Shown: positions 47,457 to 57,352, counted from the stretch's first letter. The stretch: 64,000 nt of DNA from Kangiella sp. (GCA_028284185.1 JANQSG010000017.1:186001-250000), one strand, 5' to 3'. Numbers and translations are program-made. The notes: generated from the sequence alone by a model not told the origin.

Positions 47457-49790
47457 CTACTTTCGATAGAGTAGTGCCGCCAAAGCTGGCAACAAAATAA
47501 TAGCGCCTAGCATATTCACCAGGAACATAAAGGTCAGCATAATTCCCATATCTGCCTGAAATTGTAGTGCTGAGAAAATCCAAGTGCTTACACCAATGGC
47601 TAAGGTTAGGCCGGTAAAGATCACCGCATTGCCCGTAAGCTTCAAGGTTTTAAAATAAGCATCGGCTACGCTATCACCCTGGCGAATAAATTTCACCATC
47701 CGTGAGAAAATATAAATACCATAATCCACACCAATACCGACACCTAAAGCAATCACTGGTAAAGTAGCAACGGTAAGGCCAATTTGCAGCCAGGTCATTA
47801 ACGCTTGCGCTAAATAGGAAACCACAATCAAGGGTAAAATCACACAGATAGTGCCTCGTACCGAACGGAAACTGATTAAGCACAAGAGCGTTACCGCAGC
47901 ATAAACCCATAGCAGCATAGGCAGCTGTGCTTCTTCTACTGCTTCATTGGTGGCAGCCATAACCCCCACCGGGCCTGTGGCTAAACGGAAAATGACCTTT
48001 TCATTGGAATTATTTTGTACAAAGTCTTTCGTCGCAGCGACCACTCGTTCAATAGTCTCAGCTTTATGATCATTCAAAAAAGTCAGCACTGGCATCACGC
48101 TACAATCAGAGTTTAATAAACCACTGCTGGTTTCAATTCGCCCAATGGTTTCTGGCAAAATAGTTTCATCACTGGTCAGCACTTTCCACTTCAAATTATT
48201 CTCTGACAGCATGCCATTAACGATCTTGGAAACCTGCGGCAAGCTGATGGTCGATTGCACCCCTTCTACATTAGCTAAATGCCATTGGAAATCATCAATA
48301 GTACGCATCACGTCATACATGGTACAACCATCATTTGGCACTTCGGCCAAAATTGAAATCACATCAGTACCAATGGAGAATTTCTCAGTTATAAACTTAG
48401 TGTCCTGATTATAAACCGAGTCTTGACGCAGCGCTGGAGCACCTGCATGCAAATCACCAATTTTCATGTATTGCGCTTGCCAATAACCAAGAATACCTAA
48501 TAACACGGCTACTAATACCACCATGGTGGCTAGTGGTTTTTTGGCAAATTTCGATAAAGAGTTCCACCACTTTTCACGAGTAATCTCGCGATCATGAGTC
48601 GATTTGATAAAGTTATTATCGAACTTGCTATAAGATAAAAGTAACGGCAATAAAACCAGATTGGTTAAAATCAGGACGGCGACACCAATACTGGCAGTAA
48701 TAGCCAACTCACGAATAATATCAATTTCAATTAATTGTAGCGTTAAAAAACCTACGGTATCACTGAGCAAAGCAATACCACCGGGTACAATTAAACTAGC
48801 ACAGGCAATAATGGCCGCATCAAAGGCACTTTTTCCTTCAGCCACATTATGTGCTACGCCATTGATCATCTGTACGCCATGACTGACGCCAATAGCAAAA
48901 ATCAAAAACGGCACCAAAATCGACATAGGGTCGATGCCATAGCCTAAAGCGGTTAATAGGCCCAATTGCCAAATCACTGCAATAATAGAAGTAAGCAATG
49001 GTAGAATGGTTAATTTAATGGAACGCGAATACCAGAAGACTAAAATTGCCGTAATAGCCAGCGCCACCAAGAAAAACATCAAGACGCCTTTGGCACCATT
49101 ACTGACATCACCAATCATTTTAGAGAAACCAATAATATGAACTTCCACTTCAGGATATTGCTGTTCAATATCGGTACGGATCTGTTCTAACTGATCCGCC
49201 ACTTGCACAAAATCGGCTTTAATAGATTCAGTTTCACCAGCTTCATTAGTGCCGTTGTATTGAGATAGTAATTGTCCAGAGACCATGGCCGATGAAAAAT
49301 CATTTGCCACCAAACGGCCAACAATACCTGCTTTTAAGATATTTTCTTTAACCTTCTCCAGCTCTTTTATAGAACCATCAAAGCGAGCATGGATCACGGG
49401 GCCACCCTCTAGCCCATTTTCACTGGCTTCAATGTATCGGGTATTAGGTGTAAAAAGTGATTGTACTTGCGGCTGGCTAACTGCAGGAATTTGTTGTACG
49501 CGTCGAGTCGTTTCATCTAAAGCATTAAAAAACTCACTGTTAAATATATTGCCGCTTTTATCTTCTAACGCAACTAAAACCCGATTAGCACCACCAAACT
49601 CTTCCTGATACTGAATATAGGTCTGCATGTATTCATGCTTGAGTGGAATATTCTTTTCAAAACTAGCATCAACTTTTAATTGAGAGGCAAAATACAGCAT
49701 GCCCAAAGTCACAATGCCAAACAAGCCTATGAGCAAACCTCTTTTTTGGAATAAAGCCCTAACGAAAGATTCTAACTTATTCTGATTCAT
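47457..49790 (-). CDS. RND-superfamily MMPL-type transporter
   Basis: 777 residues. One helix near residue 20, a periplasmic loop of about 190 residues, then six helices (about 230-400), a second loop and six helices (about 630-775): the twofold RND plan. It carries the GVSHGVQMINGVAHN and GVGIGVDYGIYIFSRM segments, in which the second repeat holds the GxGxDY proton-relay motif. Proteins of this MMPL/HpnN type move lipids or other hydrophobic molecules in the envelope. It follows the YCF48 gene by 29 bases, in the cluster with DUF1329 and DUF1302. Substrate unknown. Confidence 0.88.
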   Translation of the reverse strand: MNQNKLESFVRALFQKRGLLIGLFGIVTLGMLYFASQLKVDASFEKNIPLKHEYMQTYIQYQEEFGGANRVLVALEDKSGNIFNSEFFNALDETTRRVQQIPAVSQPQVQSLFTPNTRYIEASENGLEGGPVIHARFDGSIKELEKVKENILKAGIVGRLVANDFSSAMVSGQLLSQYNGTNEAGETESIKADFVQVADQLEQIRTDIEQQYPEVEVHIIGFSKMIGDVSNGAKGVLMFFLVALAITAILVFWYSRSIKLTILPLLTSIIAVIWQLGLLTALGYGIDPMSILVPFLIFAIGVSHGVQMINGVAHNVAEGKSAFDAAIIACASLIVPGGIALLSDTVGFLTLQLIEIDIIRELAITASIGVAVLILTNLVLLPLLLSYSKFDNNFIKSTHDREITREKWWNSLSKFAKKPLATMVVLVAVLLGILGYWQAQYMKIGDLHAGAPALRQDSVYNQDTKFITEKFSIGTDVISILAEVPNDGCTMYDVMRTIDDFQWHLANVEGVQSTISLPQVSKIVNGMLSENNLKWKVLTSDETILPETIGRIETSSGLLNSDCSVMPVLTFLNDHKAETIERVVAATKDFVQNNSNEKVIFRLATGPVGVMAATNEAVEEAQLPMLLWVYAAVTLLCLISFRSVRGTICVILPLIVVSYLAQALMTWLQIGLTVATLPVIALGVGIGVDYGIYIFSRMVKFIRQGDSVADAYFKTLKLTGNAVIFTGLTLAIGVSTWIFSALQFQADMGIMLTFMFLVNMLGAIILLPALAALLYRK

Positions 49791-49819
49791 TCTCTTTAGA
49801 TCCCCAATGATTACGTTAG

Positions 49820-50827
49820 TTATTCAACTTGAGTAGAAACTCGCTCTACACCACCTTCCCCAACAATCAGTAAATACTCTTTGTCCAGAGCCACCAGAGC
49901 CGCACGCCCTTTTAAATCCTCTCTCGGTTTAATGCTTTCACCTTTACTATTCAATAAAGTGCCGCTGGTTCCCACTAGATACCATTGATTATCATCCACA
50001 AATTCCAAATCGTGTAAGCCGGAATTGGTATTCAAGTCAATTTTTTGCCAAGAAGTGCCTTGATTCGCAGAACGATAAAGATTGCCTTTCAAACCATAAG
50101 CAAAAACCTCGTTATTAGTTGCAACATTCACTCCAAAGAAAGAACCATCATAAGGAGAAGTCAATTTAGTCCAACTATCGCCATTATCCTGAGAAATAGC
50201 CAATAAACCGGTACTGATTTCATCACCATCTGCAGTTTCGGCAGCAACATATTTTTCACCGACCAAATATAAAATTTTGCTGTTGGGTTGCACGGCAATG
50301 CCATAAAAATGGCTAAAGCCTTCATAAATATCGGCTAATGATGCAACTTGACGTTCTCGCCACTGGTCACCACCATCATTGGATTGCAGATATAAACCAT
50401 AGGAACCCACTGTAATAATTTTCTGCAAACTAACAAATTCAACATCAAATAAGGCCGGATTATCCACTGAGTCCTTCCGGTAATGATTCAGCGTCCAGGT
50501 CTCACCAGCATCTTTGGTAATCAATATGGTTTGTTCATAACCAACAGCCACACCCCATTTATCATCATAAAAATCTAGTGCTGTTAATACACTACGAGTC
50601 GGTACTTGTTTTTGCTGCCAGGTCATGCCTTGATCATCAGAAACCAAGATATGACCACGCTCCCCTACTGCAACTAAACGGCCAGATGAAAGCTGCTGAA
50701 CATCAAGCAATAGAGACAGGCTGGCTTTCGGTGCCAAAATCGACTCTTCTGAAAAAATGGGAGAAACAAGGGATATAGTTAAAATCGTTATACTGATTAA
50801 CCACCGAGAAAAAACAGAAAGCTTCAT
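49820..50827 (-). CDS. YCF48-related beta-propeller protein (BNR-like repeats)
   Basis: 335 residues. A signal peptide (SRWLISITILTISLVSPIFS) is followed by about six repeats of the type SDDQGMTWQQ, TKDAGETWTL, SNDGGDQWRE, SQDNGDSWTK and SANQGTSWQK, the S-x-D-x-G-x-x-W Asp-box blades of a beta-propeller. Related proteins are annotated as photosystem II assembly factor Ycf48, but in non-photosynthetic bacteria they lie beside MMPL transporters and DUF1302/DUF1329 genes. Probably periplasmic scaffold of that envelope system; inferred from gene order only. Confidence 0.87.
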   Translation of the reverse strand: MKLSVFSRWLISITILTISLVSPIFSEESILAPKASLSLLLDVQQLSSGRLVAVGERGHILVSDDQGMTWQQKQVPTRSVLTALDFYDDKWGVAVGYEQTILITKDAGETWTLNHYRKDSVDNPALFDVEFVSLQKIITVGSYGLYLQSNDGGDQWRERQVASLADIYEGFSHFYGIAVQPNSKILYLVGEKYVAAETADGDEISTGLLAISQDNGDSWTKLTSPYDGSFFGVNVATNNEVFAYGLKGNLYRSANQGTSWQKIDLNTNSGLHDLEFVDDNQWYLVGTSGTLLNSKGESIKPREDLKGRAALVALDKEYLLIVGEGGVERVSTQVE

Positions 50828-50918
50828 ATAAATTTATACCTGATTATCAATTATTGTTAAAAGGCCTTCCCCACAAGCTAATCCATACCCAATCTACTAC
50901 AAATTGCGGCTTAATACT

Positions 50919-50949
50919 AAAAAGCGGCCGAAATCGACCGCTTTTTTTT
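50919..50949 (-). terminator. Intrinsic terminator after the DUF1329 gene
   Basis: AAAAAGCGG-C-CG, loop AAAT, CG-A-CCGCTTTTT: a long stem with one mismatch and T runs on both sides. It separates the DUF1302-DUF1329 pair from the YCF48-MMPL pair, so the cluster is probably two transcripts. Confidence 0.85.
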
Positions 50950-50962
50950 AGCTTTCTCAAGA

Positions 50963-52339
50963 TTAACGACGACCTAATCGACGCAATGCTGATGGAGTAA
51001 AGTGATTACCCCTGAAATTAACGTTGAAGTTGTACATATCTTCCTGATTATCCAAACCAATCACCAAATAACGGCCAGAAGGTAAATCATAGTAGGTCTC
51101 CAAAGTTGACCAAAGGGTTGGCACTTCGTAGTAATTAATAGCATGCGCCATAGCTACACGCCATAAATCACCCGCTTCGTTATAGATATCTTCTAAAGCA
51201 ATTTGCCAGCTATCTTCATCAATGTAGAAAACACGTTTGCCATACTGGTGGCGAGTATCATCTTTCAAAGTGGCTTCCAATACCCATACACGGTGTTTCT
51301 CATAACGTACCAGGTCCTGGTTAATAACACCCGGGCCAATAATGTCATCATAGGTAACTTTATCTGAATGCAACTTATAAGTGTTGTAAGGGATAAACAT
51401 TTCAACTTTATCTTTAATAACCCAGTTATAACGGTCAGGAGCCCCGTTATACATATCAAAGTCATCAGTAGTTCTTAAACCATCAGAGGCTGTACCAGGC
51501 GCATCATAAGCAACATTTGGTGCACGCTGAACACGACGGCGACCAGCATTGTAAACCCATGCTTTACGTGGCTCTTTTACCTGATCCATAGTTTCATGAA
51601 CCAATAGCGCGGTACCCGCTAAGCGTGCTGGTGCTGTTACATATTGACGGAACAAGAATAATACATTGCCATCGGCCAGTTTTTCTGGAGTCATATCGGC
51701 ATGGTTATAGATCTGATCCAATTCATCTTTTAGCTTCACCAAAACATAACTGCCGTCTGGCTGTGGCGAGGCTTGACCCGCTTCACGCTCAACTTTAACT
51801 CCACGATAACGGGTTAAATGATTCCAGATAAGTTCTACCCCAGTTTCCGGAAATGGAAATGGAATACCAACAGCAGCGCCTTTAATGCCATTACCACCAT
51901 CAACCAACTCAGCATTCGGCGCATTACGCTTAATCGCATCATAAACGTATTGTGGATAAGAAGCGGTACGGCGTGATTGGTATACATTCATCTTATAGTG
52001 GTCTGGATATGCTTTAAATAAAGCCTTCTGACCTTCAGACAAATTTTCCGAATATTGCTGATAGTTTTGTGCAGTAATGGTAAATAAAACTTCATCATTA
52101 GGAAACGGATCCGGATGATGATCACCTACCGAATAGCCAGCAGGAGCGGAAGTAATACCGCCATTCCAGGCCGGAATAGAACCATCAGCATTACCAGCTC
52201 TGATCGAACCCATTGGCGTATAAGTATCGCCACCTAACTGTGCCGCCTTTTCAGCCGAAACTTTCGCATCAACAGTAACCGACATTAATGTCGAAGTTAC
52301 AGCTGTTGCCAAAAACCATTTATTCATAATTTTAGCCAT
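50963..52339 (-). CDS. DUF1329 domain-containing protein (LolA/LolB-like fold expected)
   Basis: 458 residues. A signal peptide (NKWFLATAVTSTLMSVTVDA) leads into the family block AAQLGGDTYTPMGSIRAGNADGSIPAWNGG, then DHHPDPFPNDEVLFTITAQNYQQYSENLSEGQKAL and WNHLTRYRGVKVERE, all characteristic of DUF1329. The family is thought to have a lipoprotein-carrier-like fold and may carry a lipid across the periplasm. It follows the DUF1302 gene by 36 bases. A second ATG at 52327 is possible. Confidence 0.9.
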   Translation of the reverse strand: MAKIMNKWFLATAVTSTLMSVTVDAKVSAEKAAQLGGDTYTPMGSIRAGNADGSIPAWNGGITSAPAGYSVGDHHPDPFPNDEVLFTITAQNYQQYSENLSEGQKALFKAYPDHYKMNVYQSRRTASYPQYVYDAIKRNAPNAELVDGGNGIKGAAVGIPFPFPETGVELIWNHLTRYRGVKVEREAGQASPQPDGSYVLVKLKDELDQIYNHADMTPEKLADGNVLFLFRQYVTAPARLAGTALLVHETMDQVKEPRKAWVYNAGRRRVQRAPNVAYDAPGTASDGLRTTDDFDMYNGAPDRYNWVIKDKVEMFIPYNTYKLHSDKVTYDDIIGPGVINQDLVRYEKHRVWVLEATLKDDTRHQYGKRVFYIDEDSWQIALEDIYNEAGDLWRVAMAHAINYYEVPTLWSTLETYYDLPSGRYLVIGLDNQEDMYNFNVNFRGNHFTPSALRRLGRR

Positions 52340-52375
52340 AATTGTTACTAGCCCTTTTTAATTAACGGTAAAAAG

Positions 52376-54373
52376 TTATATTGAATAACTAAATGCAAGC
52401 GACACATAGTCACGATCATGAATCAAGTTGGCACTTTCATTACCGAAGAATCGGTTGTAGCCCAAATCGATTTTATAGGTGCTTTGGTAATCCCAACTCA
52501 CGCCTAGTGATAATGCTTTACGCCCTTCTAAGAAGTTTGAAATTGGCGCTGGTGTATTACCATCCACATCATGCTGGAATACAATCCGTGGCGCTAAATT
52601 ACCACCCCATAAGGCATTGTCATAATTCCAGCGCATGGCCACCCGATAACCCCATGAGAAATCATCAGCAAATGCATTAGTTTCCACGCCTTCACATTCA
52701 GTATAAACACGCTGACCAGTCACTGGATTGTTAAAACCACATGGAGATAAGGGATTACCGGTAGCTACGAAAAAGCCTTCACCAATACCGTTGCCATTGC
52801 CATCCCATACACGCGCAGCGCTACCGGAACGGAAAGTACCTTCGGCTTCAAAACGTAATACATCTTGCGAAGGCATATCCTGAATTTGATTTAAACCAAC
52901 TTCCACTAAGAAAACGGTCTGATCGGAACCCCAAAGCGAACCTAATAATTTGGTAAAGGTGGCCTGAGCTTGAATGGTATCCAGTAAACGATAGCCCGAA
53001 ACTTCTTCACCAAAACCGGTCGGATTAGCTGCCTGACTGGTTCCCCGAATAACCGGACCGGGGTAACCCAAAGCACCTTGAACCGGCTCAAGGGTGGCAA
53101 ACAAAATTTCAGCATCATCAATTTGCAAAGGCTCATCTAAGCGATATGAAACCTCACCCGCAATCGACCAGCCGCCATCGGTAGCGGTGTTGAAACTGAT
53201 ACCGCCCATCTGAATATCTTCTGGATACTCCAGGAAACCTAAAACCCCGAAAGAGCCGAAGTTAGAGCTATTGGGATTGGTTATCGGTTGGGCTGAAAAT
53301 GCCGAAATAATAGGACGACGGTTGTGGTAATTCATATAATAGAAGCCCCACTCGGTACCACCTTCAGTAAAGTAAGCTAACTTTACACCATACTGACCTT
53401 GATCATCCGCTTCTCTGGTCGGCGATCTTTCAGCTATAGTTCCGGCTGTACCTTCAGGAGGCTGACCAAAACCTAAATGAACATCTTGTCCGGTAAAGCC
53501 CAGGAAATCACGCGTCGCAAAATAGGTGCCGGGTTCATCAACTTTTACTGGTTCCCATTCATATTGATAAAAAGCTTCTAAAGAGATATTTTCTGTTAAA
53601 TCCAACGATGCCCATAACATACCCGATGGAATTAATGCTTCTTTTAATTCAGCGCCAGGGTTACGTAGAGTACGCAAATTTACCGCATTAGCTTCATTTA
53701 AACTGTGTTGAATGAAAGTGGATTCACCCCAACTCACCACTTGCTCACCCAAGCGAACCTGCAAGGTAGAGGCTTCTCCTATGTCCCAGGTAGCCCAGGC
53801 ATAAAAATCCAGAATTTCAGCATCATAGCCCTGCTCGGTACGGGCAGTATTTTCACCCGCCGCCCAAGCACCTCGTGGAAAGCCATCTAAATCTTTAAAA
53901 CGCGTGGTACCGTCCATAATTTCACGGTCATAGTACCAAAGGGCACGTGCAAACAAACCATAATCACCATCTTTATGGCGCATATCGAATTCATGCAAGC
54001 CCTTGATAACGTTGGAGAACATATCACCTTTATCGTAATTCAGGTTGCCATCATCCGAGTTATTGGACCAAGCGCCAGGTGGTACGCCAAAATTACAGGC
54101 AGGGTTGGCATTACAAGCATAGGCCGCCGCAATTGGTGCACCACCAAATAACCTTGGGAACAGATTGGCTTTACCAATCAAATTTTGATCGCGCTCTTCC
54201 ACCCGCCAGCTGGCACCGATACTAAAGGTACTATCAAAGCTGATATCAAAATTGTCCGTTTCAAATTCAACCGCCTGTGCTGATACTGCAGTCAAGGCAA
54301 TAGCCACGCTGGCAGCTACTTTAGATAAGGTTTTAAGAGGAGAGTTTTTTCGGTTTAACTCAGTCATTTTCAT
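52376..54373 (-). CDS. DUF1302 domain-containing outer-membrane protein
   Basis: 665 residues. Signal peptide KVAASVAIALTAVSAQA, then FDSTFSIGASWRVEERDQNLIGKAN, the family start; a barrel-like pattern of strands follows and the protein ends in HDRDYVSLAFSYSI. DUF1302 is distantly related to FadL/porin-type barrels and is thought to pass hydrophobic compounds. ATG 54373 is preceded by GGAAGGA. Two pairs of cysteines (ACNANPACNF and CGFNNPVTGQRVYTEC) may form disulfides. It starts the cluster with DUF1329, YCF48 and the MMPL transporter. Confidence 0.9.
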   Translation of the reverse strand: MKMTELNRKNSPLKTLSKVAASVAIALTAVSAQAVEFETDNFDISFDSTFSIGASWRVEERDQNLIGKANLFPRLFGGAPIAAAYACNANPACNFGVPPGAWSNNSDDGNLNYDKGDMFSNVIKGLHEFDMRHKDGDYGLFARALWYYDREIMDGTTRFKDLDGFPRGAWAAGENTARTEQGYDAEILDFYAWATWDIGEASTLQVRLGEQVVSWGESTFIQHSLNEANAVNLRTLRNPGAELKEALIPSGMLWASLDLTENISLEAFYQYEWEPVKVDEPGTYFATRDFLGFTGQDVHLGFGQPPEGTAGTIAERSPTREADDQGQYGVKLAYFTEGGTEWGFYYMNYHNRRPIISAFSAQPITNPNSSNFGSFGVLGFLEYPEDIQMGGISFNTATDGGWSIAGEVSYRLDEPLQIDDAEILFATLEPVQGALGYPGPVIRGTSQAANPTGFGEEVSGYRLLDTIQAQATFTKLLGSLWGSDQTVFLVEVGLNQIQDMPSQDVLRFEAEGTFRSGSAARVWDGNGNGIGEGFFVATGNPLSPCGFNNPVTGQRVYTECEGVETNAFADDFSWGYRVAMRWNYDNALWGGNLAPRIVFQHDVDGNTPAPISNFLEGRKALSLGVSWDYQSTYKIDLGYNRFFGNESANLIHDRDYVSLAFSYSI

Positions 54374-54506
54374 ACAATTCCTTCCCCCATGATAGGAATT
54401 AACTGTTTTATATTAATATATAAGCTCAAGCTTGATAACACATCATACCACTTGAATAGTCGCATACTAGCAGTAATTTCACTTTCCTAGCAAGGGTTTA
54501 TCGAAT

Positions 54507-54680
54507 ATGCGTCTATTTTTTAGCCGTTCGCCTGAACGGAATCTGAATCATCTCGACAAGAAGTGTCAAGATCGAGTAAAGATGCTGCAAGATCAGCGAA
54601 GAATCCATCAAAAGCCATCAGAATCAAAAGCAGATCCTTCTGCTTTTCAAGGAGTTAGAATAAAGAACAGGATAAAGTGA
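54507..54680 (+). CDS. Possible short ORF, 57 residues, basic
   Basis: ATG at 54507 with AAGGG ten bases upstream; the product MRLFFSRSPERNLNHLDKKC... is highly charged, with many Arg, Lys and Gln and no membrane helix. It lies in a 668-base gap between the DUF1302 gene and the ABC operon and has no clear terminator. I could not decide between a small gene and chance; the coding case is weak. Confidence 0.25.
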   Translation: MRLFFSRSPERNLNHLDKKCQDRVKMLQDQRRIHQKPSESKADPSAFQGVRIKNRIK

Positions 54681-54734
54681 GAGAACAGTCATTGAAAACT
54701 GCCGATTTAAAGCTTAAATGCTAAATGTTGAGTG

Positions 54735-54914
54735 TTAAAACAAAATATCCTTAATAAAAGCGTGAACGTTATTAACCCGTTCCAAAGAGTTCAACATATC
54801 CATTTCAGGACTGCTGTTACTGGCCTTAGCCAAGATCAACGCCGTTAATAAAACTACACCAATCACTAAACTGATTTTGGGTAACCACTTGATACTACGT
54901 CTATTCAAGGTCAT
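54735..54914 (-). CDS. Small single-helix membrane protein, 59 residues
   Basis: ATG at 54914 with GAGGA ten bases upstream. The product starts MTLNRRSIKWLPK (basic, inside), has one hydrophobic helix ISLVIGVVLLTALILA and then a short soluble tail (residues 31-59, ASNSSPEMDMLNSLERVNNV...). The positive-inside charge distribution, good ribosome site and length are those of a true small membrane protein. It lies alone, 128 bases beyond the 3' end of the ABC permease gene's start region (downstream operon ends at 55042). Function unknown. Confidence 0.6.
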   Translation of the reverse strand: MTLNRRSIKWLPKISLVIGVVLLTALILAKASNSSPEMDMLNSLERVNNVHAFIKDILF

Positions 54915-55041
54915 TTTTCTATCCTCACTTTATCCTAAATTGTAAATTTCAACTCTTGTCTTACTTTATTAGACGCAACTAACAACCATTTTGGATTAGT
55001 TGCCCCTAAAATATTTTTCTACCAAGCCCTTTTACAAAGGC

Positions 55042-56007
55042 TTACAGCGCCTCATCGCGATAACGGCGGATATAGATGGCACCTGCTATAAATAAGCTAC
55101 CTATTATCAGTCCAAACCATAAATTCATATCGGTCAGTTGATTACTAAAACTGCCCCAGCCATCACCGAAATCCCAACCAATGCGACTAGTCACCTCTTT
55201 AAGCTCCGACAAACCTTCCTCATCAAACTGTGACATGATGGAATAAGGGGTCGAATAGGCCTTGAAAATCCCTGAAAATTGTGTCCCTATCCAGCCAATA
55301 AAGTTGCCCGATCTAAACACAATACTTTCAATAATCACGATTACGATAATTGGCAACCAAGACACCAGGAAAGGAACTTTTTTGGTGGCACTGGATATAA
55401 ACAACAGGTAACCAATAAAGGGAAATACCCACAATACCGCCATAAAGCTTGCTACCAGTTGATACCAGCTTGCGGTTAATATCACCCCTGGCGAGAACAC
55501 CATGCCCGCAATATCGCCATGTGACATAGCCGCAAATAACAAGCCAATCAACATCATGCCAATATTAGTGATAACCGAAATGGCGAAGATCAATAATGGT
55601 AATACTATGCAAACACTTACTACCTTCGATAGCACCGTTTCTGCATCCGAAATCGGTAATGATTTCCAGAACAGAATGCTTTTATCTTTACGATCGTCGT
55701 AGAGTGCGCCCAGGCAATAAAAATAACCGACAAAACCCATCACCACTGCTAAATTCAGGATGTTGGAGTAATACCAGGCGGTCATAGCCAGACGTTTATC
55801 GCTATCACTGGCGGTAGCTTCCCATAAACCTAATAGATCCGTAGGATTTTGCGCACCGATACTGATTTTTACTGTATCATTGGTTAAAAACAATACTGCT
55901 AATAAAGTGGCAAATAAGGCCAAAGCTGAGATCCCAACAGGCACCCACTGAAAGCCAGTTTTATGTTCCCAATATTCACGTTTCAATAAAGTTAAAAAGG
56001 TATTCAT
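55042..56007 (-). CDS. ABC-2-type transporter permease
   Basis: 321 residues with six membrane helices (first at about 21-41, then 80-105, 130-160, 180-215, 225-245 and 295-312). It has the ABC-2 pattern of a large first extracytosolic loop and the KSLPISDAETVLSKVV coupling region. Start codon overlaps the ATPase stop (TAATG). With the ATPase it forms a two-component transporter; substrate unknown. Related GntR/ABC operons respond to cell-wall-active antibiotics in Gram-positives; in proteobacteria their role is not clear. Confidence 0.85.
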   Translation of the reverse strand: MNTFLTLLKREYWEHKTGFQWVPVGISALALFATLLAVLFLTNDTVKISIGAQNPTDLLGLWEATASDSDKRLAMTAWYYSNILNLAVVMGFVGYFYCLGALYDDRKDKSILFWKSLPISDAETVLSKVVSVCIVLPLLIFAISVITNIGMMLIGLLFAAMSHGDIAGMVFSPGVILTASWYQLVASFMAVLWVFPFIGYLLFISSATKKVPFLVSWLPIIVIVIIESIVFRSGNFIGWIGTQFSGIFKAYSTPYSIMSQFDEEGLSELKEVTSRIGWDFGDGWGSFSNQLTDMNLWFGLIIGSLFIAGAIYIRRYRDEAL

Positions 56008-56861
56008 TAGGCGGCTCCTTGCATCTTGGCTACAAACAAATCGGCCACACTGGGTTTGCGCACCTTGCCCATTTCTGAGAGCGTCGCTTTGGCGATGCCA
56101 TTAAACAGACACACTTTTTGTCCGAAGACTTCGCGCACCGATAGTGGATTCATCGCCAGAGCTTGCTCTTCATACTCCTTCTCAACCATCACTTCAAAAT
56201 AGGTCTCACCGATAGCATCCATCGAATCATGCAATACGATTTGACCATTTTGAATGAATACCAGATCACTCAGAATGTGCTCCACTTCTTCTACCTGATG
56301 GGTAGTGATAATAATGGTGCGATCTTCATCAAAGTAATCATTTAATAACTGCTCATAGAACGCCTTGCGGAACAAAATATCCAGTCCCAAAGTTGGCTCA
56401 TCTAAAATTAACAAATCTGCATCAATCGACATAATCAGCGCCAAATGCAGCTGCACCACCATACCTTTGGATAGTTGCTTTACTTTAGATTCATGCTTGA
56501 TTTTGGTTTTTGCCAGATAACCAAGACAGCGCTCACGATTAAATCTTGAGTGAACACCTTCAACAAAATCGATCGCCTGACTCACTTTAATCCAACGCGG
56601 CAACACAGCCACATCAGCAATAAAACAAACCCGCTCCATCAGCTCATCGCGCTGCTTGTGTGGATCCAAGCCAAATACTTCTAACTGACCCTCAAAAGTC
56701 GTTAGACCTAAAATAGATTTGAGTAAAGTGGTTTTGCCGGCACCATTTGGTCCAATCAAGCCCAGGATACGGCCTGATTCCAGGTTCATATTGATATTGG
56801 TTAAGGCCTTATAATTACCGTAATTCTTACTTAAGCCCGATGCCTGTAAGATATTAGCCAT
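56007..56861 (-). CDS. ABC transporter ATP-binding protein
   Basis: 284 residues from ATG 56861 (MANILQASGLSKNYG). Walker A GPNGAGKTT, signature LSKGMVVQLHLALIM (LSKGM in place of LSGGQ), Walker B DLLILDEPTLGLD and H-loop ITTHQ. The non-canonical signature is typical of the GntR-linked YtrB-like family. GGGGAAAA lies seven bases upstream of the ATG, inside the gntR 3' end; the start at 56921 would overlap gntR by 68 bases. Eight-base overlap with gntR shows coupling. Confidence 0.87.
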   Translation of the reverse strand: MANILQASGLSKNYGNYKALTNINMNLESGRILGLIGPNGAGKTTLLKSILGLTTFEGQLEVFGLDPHKQRDELMERVCFIADVAVLPRWIKVSQAIDFVEGVHSRFNRERCLGYLAKTKIKHESKVKQLSKGMVVQLHLALIMSIDADLLILDEPTLGLDILFRKAFYEQLLNDYFDEDRTIIITTHQVEEVEHILSDLVFIQNGQIVLHDSMDAIGETYFEVMVEKEYEEQALAMNPLSVREVFGQKVCLFNGIAKATLSEMGKVRKPSVADLFVAKMQGAA

Positions 56862-57276
56862 TGTTGTTTTCCCCATTTTTTTCTTGGTTATTGGTTCCAG
56901 GATTTTGGTATTTGGCATCACCCTGCCCGGCAGGATTGACCAATTCTTCTAACGAAATACCTAAACGCTCGATTTTTTCCAATAATGCAGGCCACTCCAC
57001 CGATAAAAAGTGTTCACGCTCTGCGGCCAATAATTTGGATTTCGCTCCCACTGTGACAAACATGCCTAAACCTCTACGTTTTTCTGCTAATTCGTTATCT
57101 ACCAATAATTGGTAAGCTTTGGATACGGTTATCGGGTTTAACTGATATTCCGCCGAAATATTCCGTACCGAAGGTAAAGCCTCACCTTCTGCAATAGCCC
57201 CCTCAAGGATCATATTGAGCACCTTGTCGCGCAATTGCAGATAAATTGGTTGGGTATCATCCCAGTGTACTTGCAT
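56854..57276 (-). CDS. GntR-family transcriptional regulator, YtrA subfamily
   Basis: 140 residues. Winged-helix DNA-binding domain at about residues 8-75: PIYLQLRDKVLNMILEGAIAEGEALPSVRNISAEYQLNPITVSKAYQLLVDNELAEKRRG, without a large effector domain, which is the YtrA type. It heads the ABC operon and most likely represses it. The palindrome at 57353-57374 in its own promoter is the probable operator. The C-terminus is rich in Asn and Gln. Confidence 0.9.
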   Translation of the reverse strand: MQVHWDDTQPIYLQLRDKVLNMILEGAIAEGEALPSVRNISAEYQLNPITVSKAYQLLVDNELAEKRRGLGMFVTVGAKSKLLAAEREHFLSVEWPALLEKIERLGISLEELVNPAGQGDAKYQNPGTNNQEKNGENNNG

Positions 57277-57352
57277 ACCTTATTTCCTGATTGTTTAGCT
57301 GCTTTTTAATACCATCCGGCAATTTATCCATATCAAGTGTCATGCCGATTTA

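Noticed and set aside
52393-52680. 95-codon reading frame on the plus strand
   Set aside because: Antisense to the DUF1302 gene, whose protein matches its family over the whole length.
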